A DNA stretch of 64,000 bases, taken from NCBI GenBank assembly GCA_947483075.1, contig CANKLE010000001.1, positions 1 through 64,000 on the forward strand, written 5' to 3'. Below the pieces are notes generated by a model, which worked only from the letters and a program-made list of their open reading frames with translations, had not been told where the DNA came from and made no database searches. Positions 36,003 to 45,402 of the stretch are shown here, in pieces. The first letter of the stretch is position 1; each line of letters starts with the position of its first letter. Both the position numbers and the translations under genes were made by a program. The stretch is from Flavobacteriaceae bacterium (GTDB lineage Bacteria; Bacteroidota; Bacteroidia; Flavobacteriales; Flavobacteriaceae).

Positions 36003-37049
36003 ATGAAAAAGATATTAATCACTGGAGGAGCCGGATTTATTGGATCACACGTGCTGCGAAGATTCGTAACCAAGTACCCCAATTACCACATTTACAATTT
36101 AGACGCCTTGACCTATGCCGGCAATCTCGAAAACATAGCCGATATTCAAGACGCACCCAATTACACCTTTGTGAAAGGCGATATTGTCGATGCCGATTTC
36201 ATCGATCAGTTGTTTACTACCCATCAATTTGACGGCGTATTGCATTTGGCCGCCGAATCACATGTCGATCGTTCGATTACCGATCCGTTGGCTTTTGTAA
36301 AAACCAATGTGATTGGCACCATGAATTTACTCAATGCGGCCAAAAAAATATGGGCCAACGATTTTACCGGTAAACGATTTTACCACATCAGTACCGATGA
36401 GGTCTATGGTTCATTGGGCGCCGAAGGTTTGTTTACCGAAACTACCGCTTACGATCCCAATTCGCCTTACTCGGCCTCCAAAGCCAGCTCCGATCATTTT
36501 GTGCGGGCCTACGGAGAAACCTATGGTTTGCCTTATGTGATTACCAATTGTTCCAACAATTACGGACCGAATCACTTTCCTGAAAAATTAATTCCGTTAT
36601 TCATCCATAACATCATCGAGAAAAAACCATTGCCGGTTTATGGTGATGGCAAGTATACCCGCGATTGGTTGTTTGTAGAAGACCATGCTGTGGCCATTGA
36701 TTTGGTATTTCACGAAGGAAAAAATCACGATACCTATAATATTGGCGGATTCAACGAATGGCAAAACATCGATTTGGTCAAATTGTTGTGCGAGCTAATG
36801 GATAAAAAATTAGGACGCACCGCAGGCGAGTCGGCCGAGTTGATTACTTATGTAAAAGACCGTCCGGGACACGATTTGCGTTATGCGATTGATGCCTCCA
36901 AAATCAACACCGAATTGGGATGGAAACCCTCGGTTACTTTTGAACAAGGCTTGGCTCGCACCATTGATTGGTATTTGGCCAATGAAGAATGGCTCAAAAA
37001 TGTAACCTCAGGCGCCTACCAAAACTATTATGCCAGCCAGTATTCGTAG
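36003..37049 (+). CDS. rfbB: dTDP-glucose 4,6-dehydratase
   Basis: The enzyme makes dTDP-4-keto-6-deoxyglucose. I start at ATG 36003 (348 residues, [15 protein letters not shown]); the longer frame would overlap the dehydrogenase upstream. Seen are the NAD motif, DALTYAGNLENI, the STDEVYG motif with T131, D132 and E133, and the catalytic YSASK with Y156 and K160. These are RmlB features. No rmlA, rmlC or rmlD gene is visible in the window, so those steps, if they exist, are encoded elsewhere or are replaced. Confidence 0.93.
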   Translation: MKKILITGGAGFIGSHVLRRFVTKYPNYHIYNLDALTYAGNLENIADIQDAPNYTFVKGDIVDADFIDQLFTTHQFDGVLHLAAESHVDRSITDPLAFVKTNVIGTMNLLNAAKKIWANDFTGKRFYHISTDEVYGSLGAEGLFTETTAYDPNSPYSASKASSDHFVRAYGETYGLPYVITNCSNNYGPNHFPEKLIPLFIHNIIEKKPLPVYGDGKYTRDWLFVEDHAVAIDLVFHEGKNHDTYNIGGFNEWQNIDLVKLLCELMDKKLGRTAGESAELITYVKDRPGHDLRYAIDASKINTELGWKPSVTFEQGLARTIDWYLANEEWLKNVTSGAYQNYYASQYS

Positions 37050-37071
37050 TGATATAACCAACTAATCGGGT

Positions 37072-38595
37072 ATGAGCCAACTCAAAAAAGGTGCTTTACT
37101 TTCCTATTTGTCCATTTTCTTGACCAATGGAATTGGCTTGTTGCTTACGCCCTACATAATTCACAAATTAGGTGATTCCGATTACGGATTATATACCTTA
37201 ATTGGGTCTTTAATTGCCTACATTGGGGTGTTGGATTTTGGACTCAATAACACCATTATCCGTTTTGTAGCCAAATACCGTGCCCAAAACGACAAAACCG
37301 GCGAAGAAAATTTCCTAGCGACTTCCTTGCTCATTTATGCCGCTATTTCTGTACTAATTGTAGTGGCAGGGATTGCACTTTATTTTAACCTCGATACCTT
37401 ATTTCCCAAATTGACACTAGCCGAAATGAGCAAAGCCAAGCTCATGTTTGTTATCTTGATTTTTAATTTGGCATTCGAGTTGCCGGGTGGCGCTTTTGCT
37501 GCGATTTGCTCGGCCTACGAACAATTTGTGTTTCCTCGGGCGCTAAAAATATCAGAGTATGTACTGCGTTCGGTTATGGTGGTTGTGCTCTTGTGGAAAG
37601 GCGGAGACGCGTTGTCGATTGTGGTATTGGATACCATTCTCAATTTGCTGGTGATTGTTATCAGTGCTTATTATGTGTTTCGAAAATTGCGCGTACGCAT
37701 CCACTTGCATGTATTCGAACTGCCGTTGGTCAAAACGATATTTGCCTATTCGGTTTGGATTTTTGTCTACGCCATAGTAGGGCAGTTTCAATGGCGATTT
37801 GGCCAAGTGGTGTTGGGCATGCTTTCGGGTACTACAGCGGTAGCCATTTATGGGGTAGGCATCATGCTGGGCACCTATTACGGTGCGTTTTCGGCGGCCA
37901 TTTCGAGTGTGTTTTTACCACGCGCCACCAAAATGACCGTGCACGATGCATCTCCGGCCGAACTCACTTCGATGATGATAAAAATTGGCCGCTTTTCGCT
38001 GCTCATTTTACTGCTCATCTTGGGCGGATTTTTCTTGTTTGGACAACAATTTGTGTTCTTGTGGGTTGGCAAAACCTACAGCGATTCTTGGATTATTGCC
38101 TTTACTATTATGGTGTCTTATACGATTCCATTGGTGCAAACCTTTGCCAATTCGATACTCGAAGCGACCAATCGGTTTTATTTTAAGTCACTCACTTATA
38201 TTTTCTTTATCGTTTTGGGCACCGCTTTTGGCGCCTATTTGGTTCCGGCCTATGGTAGTTTGGGCTTGTTGTTTGGTTCTACTTTGGGTTGGATCATCAG
38301 CCAAGTGGTGATGAATGTCTATTTTACACGCGTACTCAAGCTCGAATTGGGGCGGTTTTTTAAAGAAGTGAGTACCGGAATTGTACCCGCCTTTTTGTTC
38401 TTATTGTTTTTGGGCTATTGGCTCAACTTTTTGCCTGGGGCAAATTGGTTCAATTTGGTGCTCAAAATAGTTTTGTTTGTGATGCTATTTGCAGCAATCA
38501 TGTATAAGTTGGGGCTCAATGCATTTGAAAGACAAACTGTGCTGGAGTTCCTTCCGTTTTACCAGAAAAAAAAATCGATCCCGCCGGTCGACTAA
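37072..38595 (+). CDS. Wzx-like polysaccharide flippase
   Basis: The protein is 507 residues with about 12-14 transmembrane segments, of the MATE/MOP-type polysaccharide transporter group (lipid-linked oligosaccharide flippase). The N-terminus SYLSIFLTNGIGLLLTPYII and the repeated pattern GDSDYGLYTLIGSLIAY are typical. It should move undecaprenyl-diphosphate-linked repeat units to the periplasm, where the EpsG-like polymerase would extend them. Substrate specificity cannot be read. Confidence 0.88.
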   Translation: MSQLKKGALLSYLSIFLTNGIGLLLTPYIIHKLGDSDYGLYTLIGSLIAYIGVLDFGLNNTIIRFVAKYRAQNDKTGEENFLATSLLIYAAISVLIVVAGIALYFNLDTLFPKLTLAEMSKAKLMFVILIFNLAFELPGGAFAAICSAYEQFVFPRALKISEYVLRSVMVVVLLWKGGDALSIVVLDTILNLLVIVISAYYVFRKLRVRIHLHVFELPLVKTIFAYSVWIFVYAIVGQFQWRFGQVVLGMLSGTTAVAIYGVGIMLGTYYGAFSAAISSVFLPRATKMTVHDASPAELTSMMIKIGRFSLLILLLILGGFFLFGQQFVFLWVGKTYSDSWIIAFTIMVSYTIPLVQTFANSILEATNRFYFKSLTYIFFIVLGTAFGAYLVPAYGSLGLLFGSTLGWIISQVVMNVYFTRVLKLELGRFFKEVSTGIVPAFLFLLFLGYWLNFLPGANWFNLVLKIVLFVMLFAAIMYKLGLNAFERQTVLEFLPFYQKKKSIPPVD

Positions 38596-38651
38596 AATAA
38601 ATACTATATTAGTTTTCAATTTGCATTAACACAAAGCCATCAAGCAGCCCT

Positions 38652-40088
38652 ATGCTATTTAACTCACTGTCTTTTGCGCTATTTCTTCCTCTAGTTTTCT
38701 TGCTATATTGGTTTGTGTGCAACAAAACGTACCGCCTGCAAAACGGCTTGTTATTGGTGGCGAGTTACTTTTTTTACGGCTGTTGGGATGTGCGTTTTTT
38801 AGGCCTTTTGGCCTTTTCTACTTTTTTGGATTATTATTCGGGCTTGCAGATTTACCAGGCCAAAAATACCAGTTTGAAGAAATTCTGGTTTTGGACCAGC
38901 GTCGGGCTCAATCTAGGGTTTTTAGGATTTTTTAAATACTACAATTTTTTTGTCGATTCCTTTTCCGCCGGACTTGGCCAATTTGGCATTGCGATTGATA
39001 CTTGGACTTTAAGTGTAATATTGCCTGTAGGTATTTCCTTTTATACCTTTCACGGACTTTCTTATGTGATAGACGTATACAAAGACCGCATCGTTCCCGA
39101 GAAAAACCCCATAGATTATGCTGTGTTTGTGAGTTTCTTCCCGTTGTTGGTGGCCGGGCCCATCGAACGCGCCACGCATTTGTTGCCACAACTCAAAAAA
39201 GAACGAAAGTTCAACTACACCCAAGCGGTCGATGGGTTACGTCAAATTTTGTGGGGCCTATGCAAAAAAATCATCATTGCCGACAGTTGCGCCCACTATG
39301 CCAATCTCATTTTTGATCACAGCGACACCTACAGCGGAAGTACACTCGTAGTAGGCGCGGTCTTATTTGCCTTCCAGATTTACGGCGATTTTTCGGGCTA
39401 TTCCGATATTGCTTTGGGCACCGCCCGTTTGTTTGGCATCGAATTGTTGCAAAATTTTAAATTCCCTTATTTCTCGCGTGATATCGCCGAGTTTTGGCGC
39501 CGTTGGCACATTTCGCTTTCGTCCTGGTTTAAAGATTATTTGTACATCCCCTTGGGCGGAAGCCAGGGCGGTACTTGGATGCGCATCCGAAATACACTCA
39601 TTATTTTTATCGTCAGCGGATTTTGGCACGGAGCCAATTGGACTTTCCTCATTTGGGGCGCCTTAAATGCTTTGTACATTTTACCGTCTATCATTTTCAA
39701 AACAAACCGAACACATTTGGCTATTGTAGCACAAGGGAAGGTTTTTCCTACCTTGAAAGAAACAATGCAAGTCTTGCTCACCTTTGGTTTGACTGTTTTG
39801 GCTTGGATCTTTTTCAGGGCCAAAACCGTTTCTCACGCGTTGGACTATATCGCCACCATCTGTTCTAAATCGTTGTGGAGCATACCCGAAGTAAAACCGC
39901 CGCTCGTTTTTGTGGTATTGGTCTTGTTTATCTTGATCGAGTGGAGGGGAAGAACGGCCAATTATGGCCTAGAGAAACTCGCTTTTTCAAAACCAAAATT
40001 GGTGCGCTGGGCATTGTATTTACTATTAATAGGTTGTTTGTTTCAGTTTTCGGGACACGAACAAGCCTTTATTTATTTCCAGTTTTAA
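38652..40088 (+). CDS. MBOAT-family O-acyltransferase (AlgI-like)
   Basis: The protein is 478 residues with about ten membrane segments. MBOAT signatures are VAGPIERATHLLPQL near residue 170, the long DIALGTARLFGIELL region, RDIAEFWRRWHISLSSWF near residue 275 and the catalytic His326 in FWHGANW. Members acetylate exopolysaccharides across the inner membrane. The next gene overlaps its stop by one base (TAATG) and encodes an SGNH-like partner, as in AlgI/AlgJ-type acetylation systems. Confidence 0.92.
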   Translation: MLFNSLSFALFLPLVFLLYWFVCNKTYRLQNGLLLVASYFFYGCWDVRFLGLLAFSTFLDYYSGLQIYQAKNTSLKKFWFWTSVGLNLGFLGFFKYYNFFVDSFSAGLGQFGIAIDTWTLSVILPVGISFYTFHGLSYVIDVYKDRIVPEKNPIDYAVFVSFFPLLVAGPIERATHLLPQLKKERKFNYTQAVDGLRQILWGLCKKIIIADSCAHYANLIFDHSDTYSGSTLVVGAVLFAFQIYGDFSGYSDIALGTARLFGIELLQNFKFPYFSRDIAEFWRRWHISLSSWFKDYLYIPLGGSQGGTWMRIRNTLIIFIVSGFWHGANWTFLIWGALNALYILPSIIFKTNRTHLAIVAQGKVFPTLKETMQVLLTFGLTVLAWIFFRAKTVSHALDYIATICSKSLWSIPEVKPPLVFVVLVLFILIEWRGRTANYGLEKLAFSKPKLVRWALYLLLIGCLFQFSGHEQAFIYFQF

Positions 40089-41020
40089 TGAAAAAATTTC
40101 TGATACAATTGCTTTGTTTTGGCTTGCTGTTTCTAGCAATCGATCGCTGCTTGATTGTGCTCAGAAATTATGTGCCCCAGCTCGAAGTAGACCAACGCTT
40201 GGAACAAGTACTTCAAAAAAAGCTGCAAGCCGACGTATTTGTGTTTGGTTCTTCTCGCGGAGCCAGAGATTTAATTGCGTCACAGCTAAGTGATTCGCTG
40301 AAGCAAAACGTGTACAACCTATCATATCCGGGTGGCGATATTGAATTTCAATATTTTGTGTTGCAACAAGTATTAAAATACCAAAAACCCAAAGCGGTGT
40401 TGTTGGTTTTGGATGAAAATACCGAAGTGGGGGCCTCCGAAAATGTTCGTTACCGCTTGGATCGATTGTATCCGTTGGTGAAATACCCGGCCGTGCGCGA
40501 GGAGCTCATTCGCAAGGGCGAAAAAAACCACTTCCTATCGGAACTCTTTATTTTGCATCAACTCAACAAGAGTAATTTTGATTTGCGTCACCGAAAACCC
40601 TCGCCTTTAGATACGCCCTTGGCCTGTGGTTCGATGCCCATAACCTCGCAAATGCCTGGGTTTACGAAAAAATTTGATACGGCTGTTCCGGTCTATGATC
40701 CGCAAAAAGAATTTGCCTCCAAACGCTATTATTTCAACCAATTTTTACACGCTTGCCAACAATCAAACACCAAAGTCATATTAGTTTTTCCGCCAAATTT
40801 TTATGCGCCTTCTCCTGCTTTTTATGCCCGAATGCAACACTTGGCGGCACATCGCGCGTATTTAATGCAATATAATTCGGCTGATGCACGCTATAAAAAC
40901 CCTGACTATTTCAACGACAAACATCATTTGCGCCAAAGCGGAGCACAGTTGTTTACGGCCGATCTAGCACAATTTATTCGTCAACAAGCGCTATTTTTAC
41001 CTGCAAATTCCATTCGCTAA
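40088..41020 (+). CDS. SGNH/GDSL-like membrane-anchored protein, MBOAT partner
   Basis: The start is ATG 40088, overlapping the stop of the MBOAT gene by one base. An upstream in-frame extension would lie inside that gene in another frame. The protein is 310 residues with an N-terminal transmembrane anchor (FLIQLLCFGLLFLAIDRCL). It has VFVFGSSRGARDLI, which fits the SGNH block I position (Ser after G-S-S), and DKHHLRQSGA near the C-terminus, which fits the Asp-x-x-His block. It probably completes acetyl transfer to the polysaccharide in the periplasm, by analogy with AlgJ/AlgX. This is inferred from motifs and from coupling to the MBOAT gene. Confidence 0.78.
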   Translation: MKKFLIQLLCFGLLFLAIDRCLIVLRNYVPQLEVDQRLEQVLQKKLQADVFVFGSSRGARDLIASQLSDSLKQNVYNLSYPGGDIEFQYFVLQQVLKYQKPKAVLLVLDENTEVGASENVRYRLDRLYPLVKYPAVREELIRKGEKNHFLSELFILHQLNKSNFDLRHRKPSPLDTPLACGSMPITSQMPGFTKKFDTAVPVYDPQKEFASKRYYFNQFLHACQQSNTKVILVFPPNFYAPSPAFYARMQHLAAHRAYLMQYNSADARYKNPDYFNDKHHLRQSGAQLFTADLAQFIRQQALFLPANSIR

Positions 41021-41021
41021 T

Positions 41022-42140
41022 ATGCCGCGCAAAATTCTCACCCTCACCTGTCACAACGTCTACAACCACGGCGCGACCTTGCAGCAATTGGCGTTGCTCA
41101 AGCAGTTGGAAGCGATGGGTTTTGAGGCTGAAACCATCAATTACACACCCGATTACTTGAACCAGCATTTCAAATGGACCAAAGTGAGCAATGCGTTTTT
41201 TGCTAAAAATATCCTTTTAAAAGTCTTGTATTGGATACTGAAGTTTCCGTCAAATCTGTGGAATCGCCAACGCAAATGGCGTTTTGATGCCTTTGAAACC
41301 AAGACCCTGCGTATTCATCCCGGAAAATATACGAGCAACGAAGCGCTCAAAAACAATTTGCCCGAAGCCGATGCCTACATTTGTGGCAGCGACCAGGTGT
41401 GGAATTCCTATTTTCAGAACGGCAAGGATCCTGCTTTTTATTTGGATTTTGTTCCAAATGACAAACTCAAAATTTCCTACGCCGCTAGTTTTGCCATTGA
41501 TGCCATTGACCCAACTCTTCAAGACTTTGTGCGCGAAAAAATCAGTCGATTGGATTGGGTTTCGGTACGAGAAGCTTCGGGCGTACAACTGGTTCAAGAT
41601 TTAGGAATAGCAAATGTTACCCAGGTATTGGATCCTGTTTTTTTGGTCGAACGGGCCTATTGGGAAACCTTCGTGAAGCCATTTACTGCCCGATACATTT
41701 TTGTGTACGATTTTGATACCAATGCAACCTTGCGGGAGTTTGCTTTGCAACAAGCCAAAGCAAGAGGGCTTCAGATTTATACGGTGAATCACAACATCCG
41801 CTACGCCGATAAAAATTTTTATTTGCATGGGCCCGACGTGTTTTTGTCCCTAGTGCATGGTGCCGAGTTGGTGCTCACCAATTCCTTTCATGCGGTGGCC
41901 TTTTCGCTCATTTTTCAAAAGCCCTTTATGGTGTTTAACCGCGCCGAAAAAATCAATACCCGCATGCGCGATTTGTTGGCTTCGCTCAATTTGTCTCTCT
42001 TGTTGGTGAACAGTCTAGAAGATTGCGAAGCGGCATTGGCACCCATAGATTACACTGGTGTTGCCGATAAATTAGCCGATGCCAAAACTCGTTCCCAAGA
42101 ATTTTTAACTACAGCTTTGTCTTCGATAATCCCAAACTAA
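41022..42140 (+). CDS. Polysaccharide pyruvyl transferase family protein (first)
   Basis: The protein is 372 residues. The N-terminus (CHNVYNHGATLQQLALLKQL), YICGSDQVWNSYF near residue 120 and TNSFHAVAFSLIFQKPFMV near residue 288 are typical of the PS_pyruv_trans family. Members add pyruvate from PEP to sugars as a ketal, giving an acidic charge. Some relatives have other roles, so acceptor sugar and activity are uncertain. A second, longer family member is at 47408. Confidence 0.85.
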   Translation: MPRKILTLTCHNVYNHGATLQQLALLKQLEAMGFEAETINYTPDYLNQHFKWTKVSNAFFAKNILLKVLYWILKFPSNLWNRQRKWRFDAFETKTLRIHPGKYTSNEALKNNLPEADAYICGSDQVWNSYFQNGKDPAFYLDFVPNDKLKISYAASFAIDAIDPTLQDFVREKISRLDWVSVREASGVQLVQDLGIANVTQVLDPVFLVERAYWETFVKPFTARYIFVYDFDTNATLREFALQQAKARGLQIYTVNHNIRYADKNFYLHGPDVFLSLVHGAELVLTNSFHAVAFSLIFQKPFMVFNRAEKINTRMRDLLASLNLSLLLVNSLEDCEAALAPIDYTGVADKLADAKTRSQEFLTTALSSIIPN

Positions 42141-42141
42141 G

Positions 42142-43191
42142 ATGGAACTCAGCAAACAACAAACCGATTACACCAAAGGCATTGCCATCGCGATGATGTT
42201 GTGTTTGCATTTGTTTAATAAAGACTATCAGGGACTATTTGCCCCAAGTTTATTTATCGGAAGCCAGCCGCTGAGTTATTACTTCTCTTTGTTTTGCGAT
42301 TGTTGTGTTTGTATCTATTGTTTTTGTAGCGGGTATGGTTTGTACATCACTTACCAAAACAAGCCGACTACTTTTGTAAGTTCAAATCGGAAGCGCTTAC
42401 TAAAACTGTATCTCAATTACTGGTTGGTCTTGCTTGTGTTTGCCGTTGTTTTGGGAACGATTTTGGGAAAATCCGCACAATATCCAGGCAGTTGGAGTAC
42501 ATTTATTTACAATTTTATTTCCTTAGATTCTTCCTATAATGGGGCTTGGTGGTTTATTTCCTGCTATGCCTTGTTGGTTTTGCTTGCGCCAGTTATTTTT
42601 AACTTACTCGAAAAAGCCAATCCCTATCTTGTATTAATTGGCACATTTGTATTGTATGCTATCGGGTATTACGCCCGCATAAAAATTCCTGTTATTTCTG
42701 AAACAGAGTTTATTCAACTGCTTTGGCACCAAGCCTATATGTTGGCCAATTCTATTTTTCCATTTGTTATTGGCGCTATGGCCTTTCGAAATCAATGGTT
42801 TTCTGCCTGGATAAAAAGGATACAGTCTTGGTCGAATCCGAATCTTATTTTGCTTGTGCTAATTGGTTTGCTGGTGGTTGCACATGGTTTTGTGCCCAGT
42901 TTGTTTGTGGCTGTTTTTACCGGTATTGCCTTTGTTTTTTTGTTTAACGGACTTCAACTATCAACAGCCGTTCAACGCGCTTTAGCCTATTTAAGTACAC
43001 ATTCTACCAACATTTGGCTGATCCATTTGTTTTTAATTTCCAGTTTTGCCCAATCTTGGAGTTATGCCCCACAGCAACCCGTCTTGATATACGTTTGGGT
43101 ATTGGGTTGTTGTTTGCTTATTTCTCATCTGATCAATTGGATCTATTTACCTCTTCAGCGCTATTTGTTCACCAACCGAATTGACCAATGA
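42142..43191 (+). CDS. Acyltransferase family 3 (OafA/NodX-like) membrane protein
   Basis: The protein is 349 residues with about ten transmembrane segments. The N-terminal GIAIAMMLCLHLFNK carries the His of transmembrane helix 1 that is important in this family. The WWFISCYALLVLLAPVIFN segment near residue 136 also fits. Members transfer acyl groups, commonly acetyl or succinyl, to surface carbohydrates. It gives the locus a second O-acylation route beside the MBOAT pair. Acyl donor and acceptor are unknown. Its stop overlaps the next gene by 4 bp (ATGA). Confidence 0.85.
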   Translation: MELSKQQTDYTKGIAIAMMLCLHLFNKDYQGLFAPSLFIGSQPLSYYFSLFCDCCVCIYCFCSGYGLYITYQNKPTTFVSSNRKRLLKLYLNYWLVLLVFAVVLGTILGKSAQYPGSWSTFIYNFISLDSSYNGAWWFISCYALLVLLAPVIFNLLEKANPYLVLIGTFVLYAIGYYARIKIPVISETEFIQLLWHQAYMLANSIFPFVIGAMAFRNQWFSAWIKRIQSWSNPNLILLVLIGLLVVAHGFVPSLFVAVFTGIAFVFLFNGLQLSTAVQRALAYLSTHSTNIWLIHLFLISSFAQSWSYAPQQPVLIYVWVLGCCLLISHLINWIYLPLQRYLFTNRIDQ

Positions 43192-44279
43192 AAATTCTTT
43201 ACATCACCAACGGAATCAAAGGGGCTGGCGGCTTGGAGCGAGTGTTGTCGGTAAAGGCCAGTTATTTGGCCGAGCAGTTGGGGCATGAGGTACATATTCT
43301 TACCTTAAATCATCGGGCTGCACCCTTGTTTTATAAGTTCAGTTCTAAAATTCAGTTGCACGATATCGAAGTGGCGGGGAATCCATTGCGCTATATTAGC
43401 CAATACCGAAAAGGAATTTTACAAACCATTCAAACCATAAAACCCGATGTGATTTCGGTCTGTGACGATGGCTTGAAAGCCTTTTTCTTGCCGCTTTTGC
43501 TGCCCAAAACCCCAATCATTTACGAACGTCACGTTTCCAAACAAATTGCCTATGGGGTGAATCCGTCTTGGATCAAAAAAATTAAAGTGGGTGTACAGTT
43601 GCAGTTGATGAATTTTATGGGTCGTTTTTTCGACAAATTTGTGGTGCTCACCGAAGACAATTTGCAAGAATGGAATCTCCCCAATAGGCTGGTAATTCCC
43701 AATCCCTTGTCTTTTTATCCAGAAGCTCAAGCAGTATTAACCAACAAAACGGTGATCGCTGTAGGCAAACATACCCACCAAAAAGGCTTTGATCGCTTGT
43801 TGCAGAGTTGGGCTTTAATTCTACAAACCCAGCCCGATTGGATCCTAGAAATCTATGGCAAATTTAATGATCAATTAAGTTTACAGCAACTTGCCAAACA
43901 ATTGAACATCGAAAATAGCGTTCGCTTTTTTGAGCCCGATCCCGACATTGCTTCTCGATTTTTGAACGCCTCAATCTTTGCATTTTCCTCCCGCTTCGAA
44001 GGATTTGGCATGGTGCTCATTGAAGCCATGGCCTGCGGCGTGCCTTGTGTTTCCTTTGATTGTCCCTGTGGCCCAAAAGATATTATTCACTCGGGTGAAG
44101 ACGGTTTTTTAGTGCCCAATCACGACACCGATGGATTTACCCAAAAGTTGTTGGAGCTCATCGAAAATCAGGACTTACGCAGGCAAATGGGTACTCAAGC
44201 CAAGCAAAATGTACAGCGGTATTTGCCCGAAGTAGTCGTGAAACAATGGGATGAACTTTTTAGATCCCTTGCCATATGA
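43188..44279 (+). CDS. Glycosyltransferase family 4 protein
   Basis: The protein is 363 residues with the GT-B fold. The N-terminal domain begins ILYITNGIKGAGGLERVLS. The C-terminal donor-binding part has GKHTHQKGFDRLL and SSRFEGFGMVLIEAMACGVP with the E-x7-E type motif, followed by SFDCPCGPKDII. It should add one sugar to a lipid-linked intermediate with retention of configuration; sugar and linkage are not predictable. It overlaps both neighbours by 4 bp and shares architecture with the next gene. Confidence 0.9.
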   Translation: MKILYITNGIKGAGGLERVLSVKASYLAEQLGHEVHILTLNHRAAPLFYKFSSKIQLHDIEVAGNPLRYISQYRKGILQTIQTIKPDVISVCDDGLKAFFLPLLLPKTPIIYERHVSKQIAYGVNPSWIKKIKVGVQLQLMNFMGRFFDKFVVLTEDNLQEWNLPNRLVIPNPLSFYPEAQAVLTNKTVIAVGKHTHQKGFDRLLQSWALILQTQPDWILEIYGKFNDQLSLQQLAKQLNIENSVRFFEPDPDIASRFLNASIFAFSSRFEGFGMVLIEAMACGVPCVSFDCPCGPKDIIHSGEDGFLVPNHDTDGFTQKLLELIENQDLRRQMGTQAKQNVQRYLPEVVVKQWDELFRSLAI

Positions 44280-45391
44280 GAATAGTTTTTTCAACCGATC
44301 AAATATACTTGCACGGCGGCATCGAAAAAGTGATGGCCCAAAAAGCCAATTATTTTGCCGATGTGTTGGGTTATGAAGTTATTATTCTCACTACCGAACA
44401 AAAGCAACACGCGCCTTGTTACGATTTGTCTTCCAACATTCAATTGATCGATTTGAACATCAATTACAAGCGAGAAAAATCATTTGTTCATCCGCAGAAT
44501 CTAGCCAAAGTTCCGATGCATTTTATGCGATGGATACAAGTATTGCGAAAACATAAACCCCAGCACTTGATTGTGTGCAATTACGCCTTCGATTTTTATT
44601 GGACGCCCTTTTTATTTTCTAAAATCGCCAAGTATAAAGAATACCATTCCTCTCGGTATTTGGTTCAACAAGCGCGCGCCAATGCAAAAGGGTTTTTGCA
44701 AATGGGTTATGCGCTACAATCGGCAGTTGAGCGCCGTTATACAAAACTGATTTTGCTCAATACATCCGAAACCGAATTTTATTCTTCGGCGCACAAGGCT
44801 ATCATTCCCAATCCTATTTCTAGGTTGCCCCAACAAGCCAAGTTGGAATCTACCCAAGCCATCGCTGCCGGGCGTTTGGCTCCCGTAAAAGGCTTTGATG
44901 CCCTTATTGCCATTTGGGCCAAAGTTGTAGAACTTGAACCCACGTGGACGTTGTCTATCTATGGGCAAGGTGAACCTGGGTATGTGGCCCAATTGCAAGC
45001 CCAAATACGTCAACTGAATCTAGAAAAACACGTCTTCATTCGAGAGGCCGTTCCCAATTTGCAGGCCAGGATGCTCGATTATTCAATGTATTTGATGACT
45101 TCGCATACCGAGTGTTTTCCGATGGTGTTACTCGAAGCTCAAGCGGCAGGATTGCCCTGTGTTTCGTATGATTGTCCTACAGGTCCTGCGCATATCCTAT
45201 CTTCAGATCAAGATGGTTTTTTGGTTTCCAATCAAAATCAAGAAGCTTTCGTAGAAAAAGTACTATTTTTGATTCGCAACCCAGAAATACGACAACAATT
45301 GGGAGCGAATGCCAAAAAAACGGTGCAGCGATTTTCGCTAGAAACAGTGATGCAACACTGGCAGGATATGCTTAAAATACATTTATACTAA
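44276..45391 (+). CDS. Glycosyltransferase family 4 protein (tandem relative of the preceding one)
   Basis: The protein is 371 residues, GT-B fold. Like its upstream neighbour it begins with a short HGGIEKVMAQKANYFAD block aligned to GLERVLSVKASYLAE. It ends with SHTECFPMVLLEAQAAGLP then SYDCPTGPAHIL, the same layout as the neighbour's SFDCPCGPKDII. The donor-site Glu residues are conserved. The close similarity of layout suggests an old tandem duplication with divergence in acceptor specificity. Confidence 0.9.
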   Translation: MRIVFSTDQIYLHGGIEKVMAQKANYFADVLGYEVIILTTEQKQHAPCYDLSSNIQLIDLNINYKREKSFVHPQNLAKVPMHFMRWIQVLRKHKPQHLIVCNYAFDFYWTPFLFSKIAKYKEYHSSRYLVQQARANAKGFLQMGYALQSAVERRYTKLILLNTSETEFYSSAHKAIIPNPISRLPQQAKLESTQAIAAGRLAPVKGFDALIAIWAKVVELEPTWTLSIYGQGEPGYVAQLQAQIRQLNLEKHVFIREAVPNLQARMLDYSMYLMTSHTECFPMVLLEAQAAGLPCVSYDCPTGPAHILSSDQDGFLVSNQNQEAFVEKVLFLIRNPEIRQQLGANAKKTVQRFSLETVMQHWQDMLKIHLY

Positions 45392-45402
45392 AGACTTGAG
45401 TT

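Noticed and set aside
37506..38186. 226-codon open frame overlapping the flippase
   Set aside because: It is an alternative frame of the flippase gene with a low-complexity, Cys/His-rich translation and no motif.
39875..40087. Long upstream extension of the SGNH-like gene
   Set aside because: It lies within the MBOAT gene in another frame; the ATG at 40088 is translationally coupled to the MBOAT stop.
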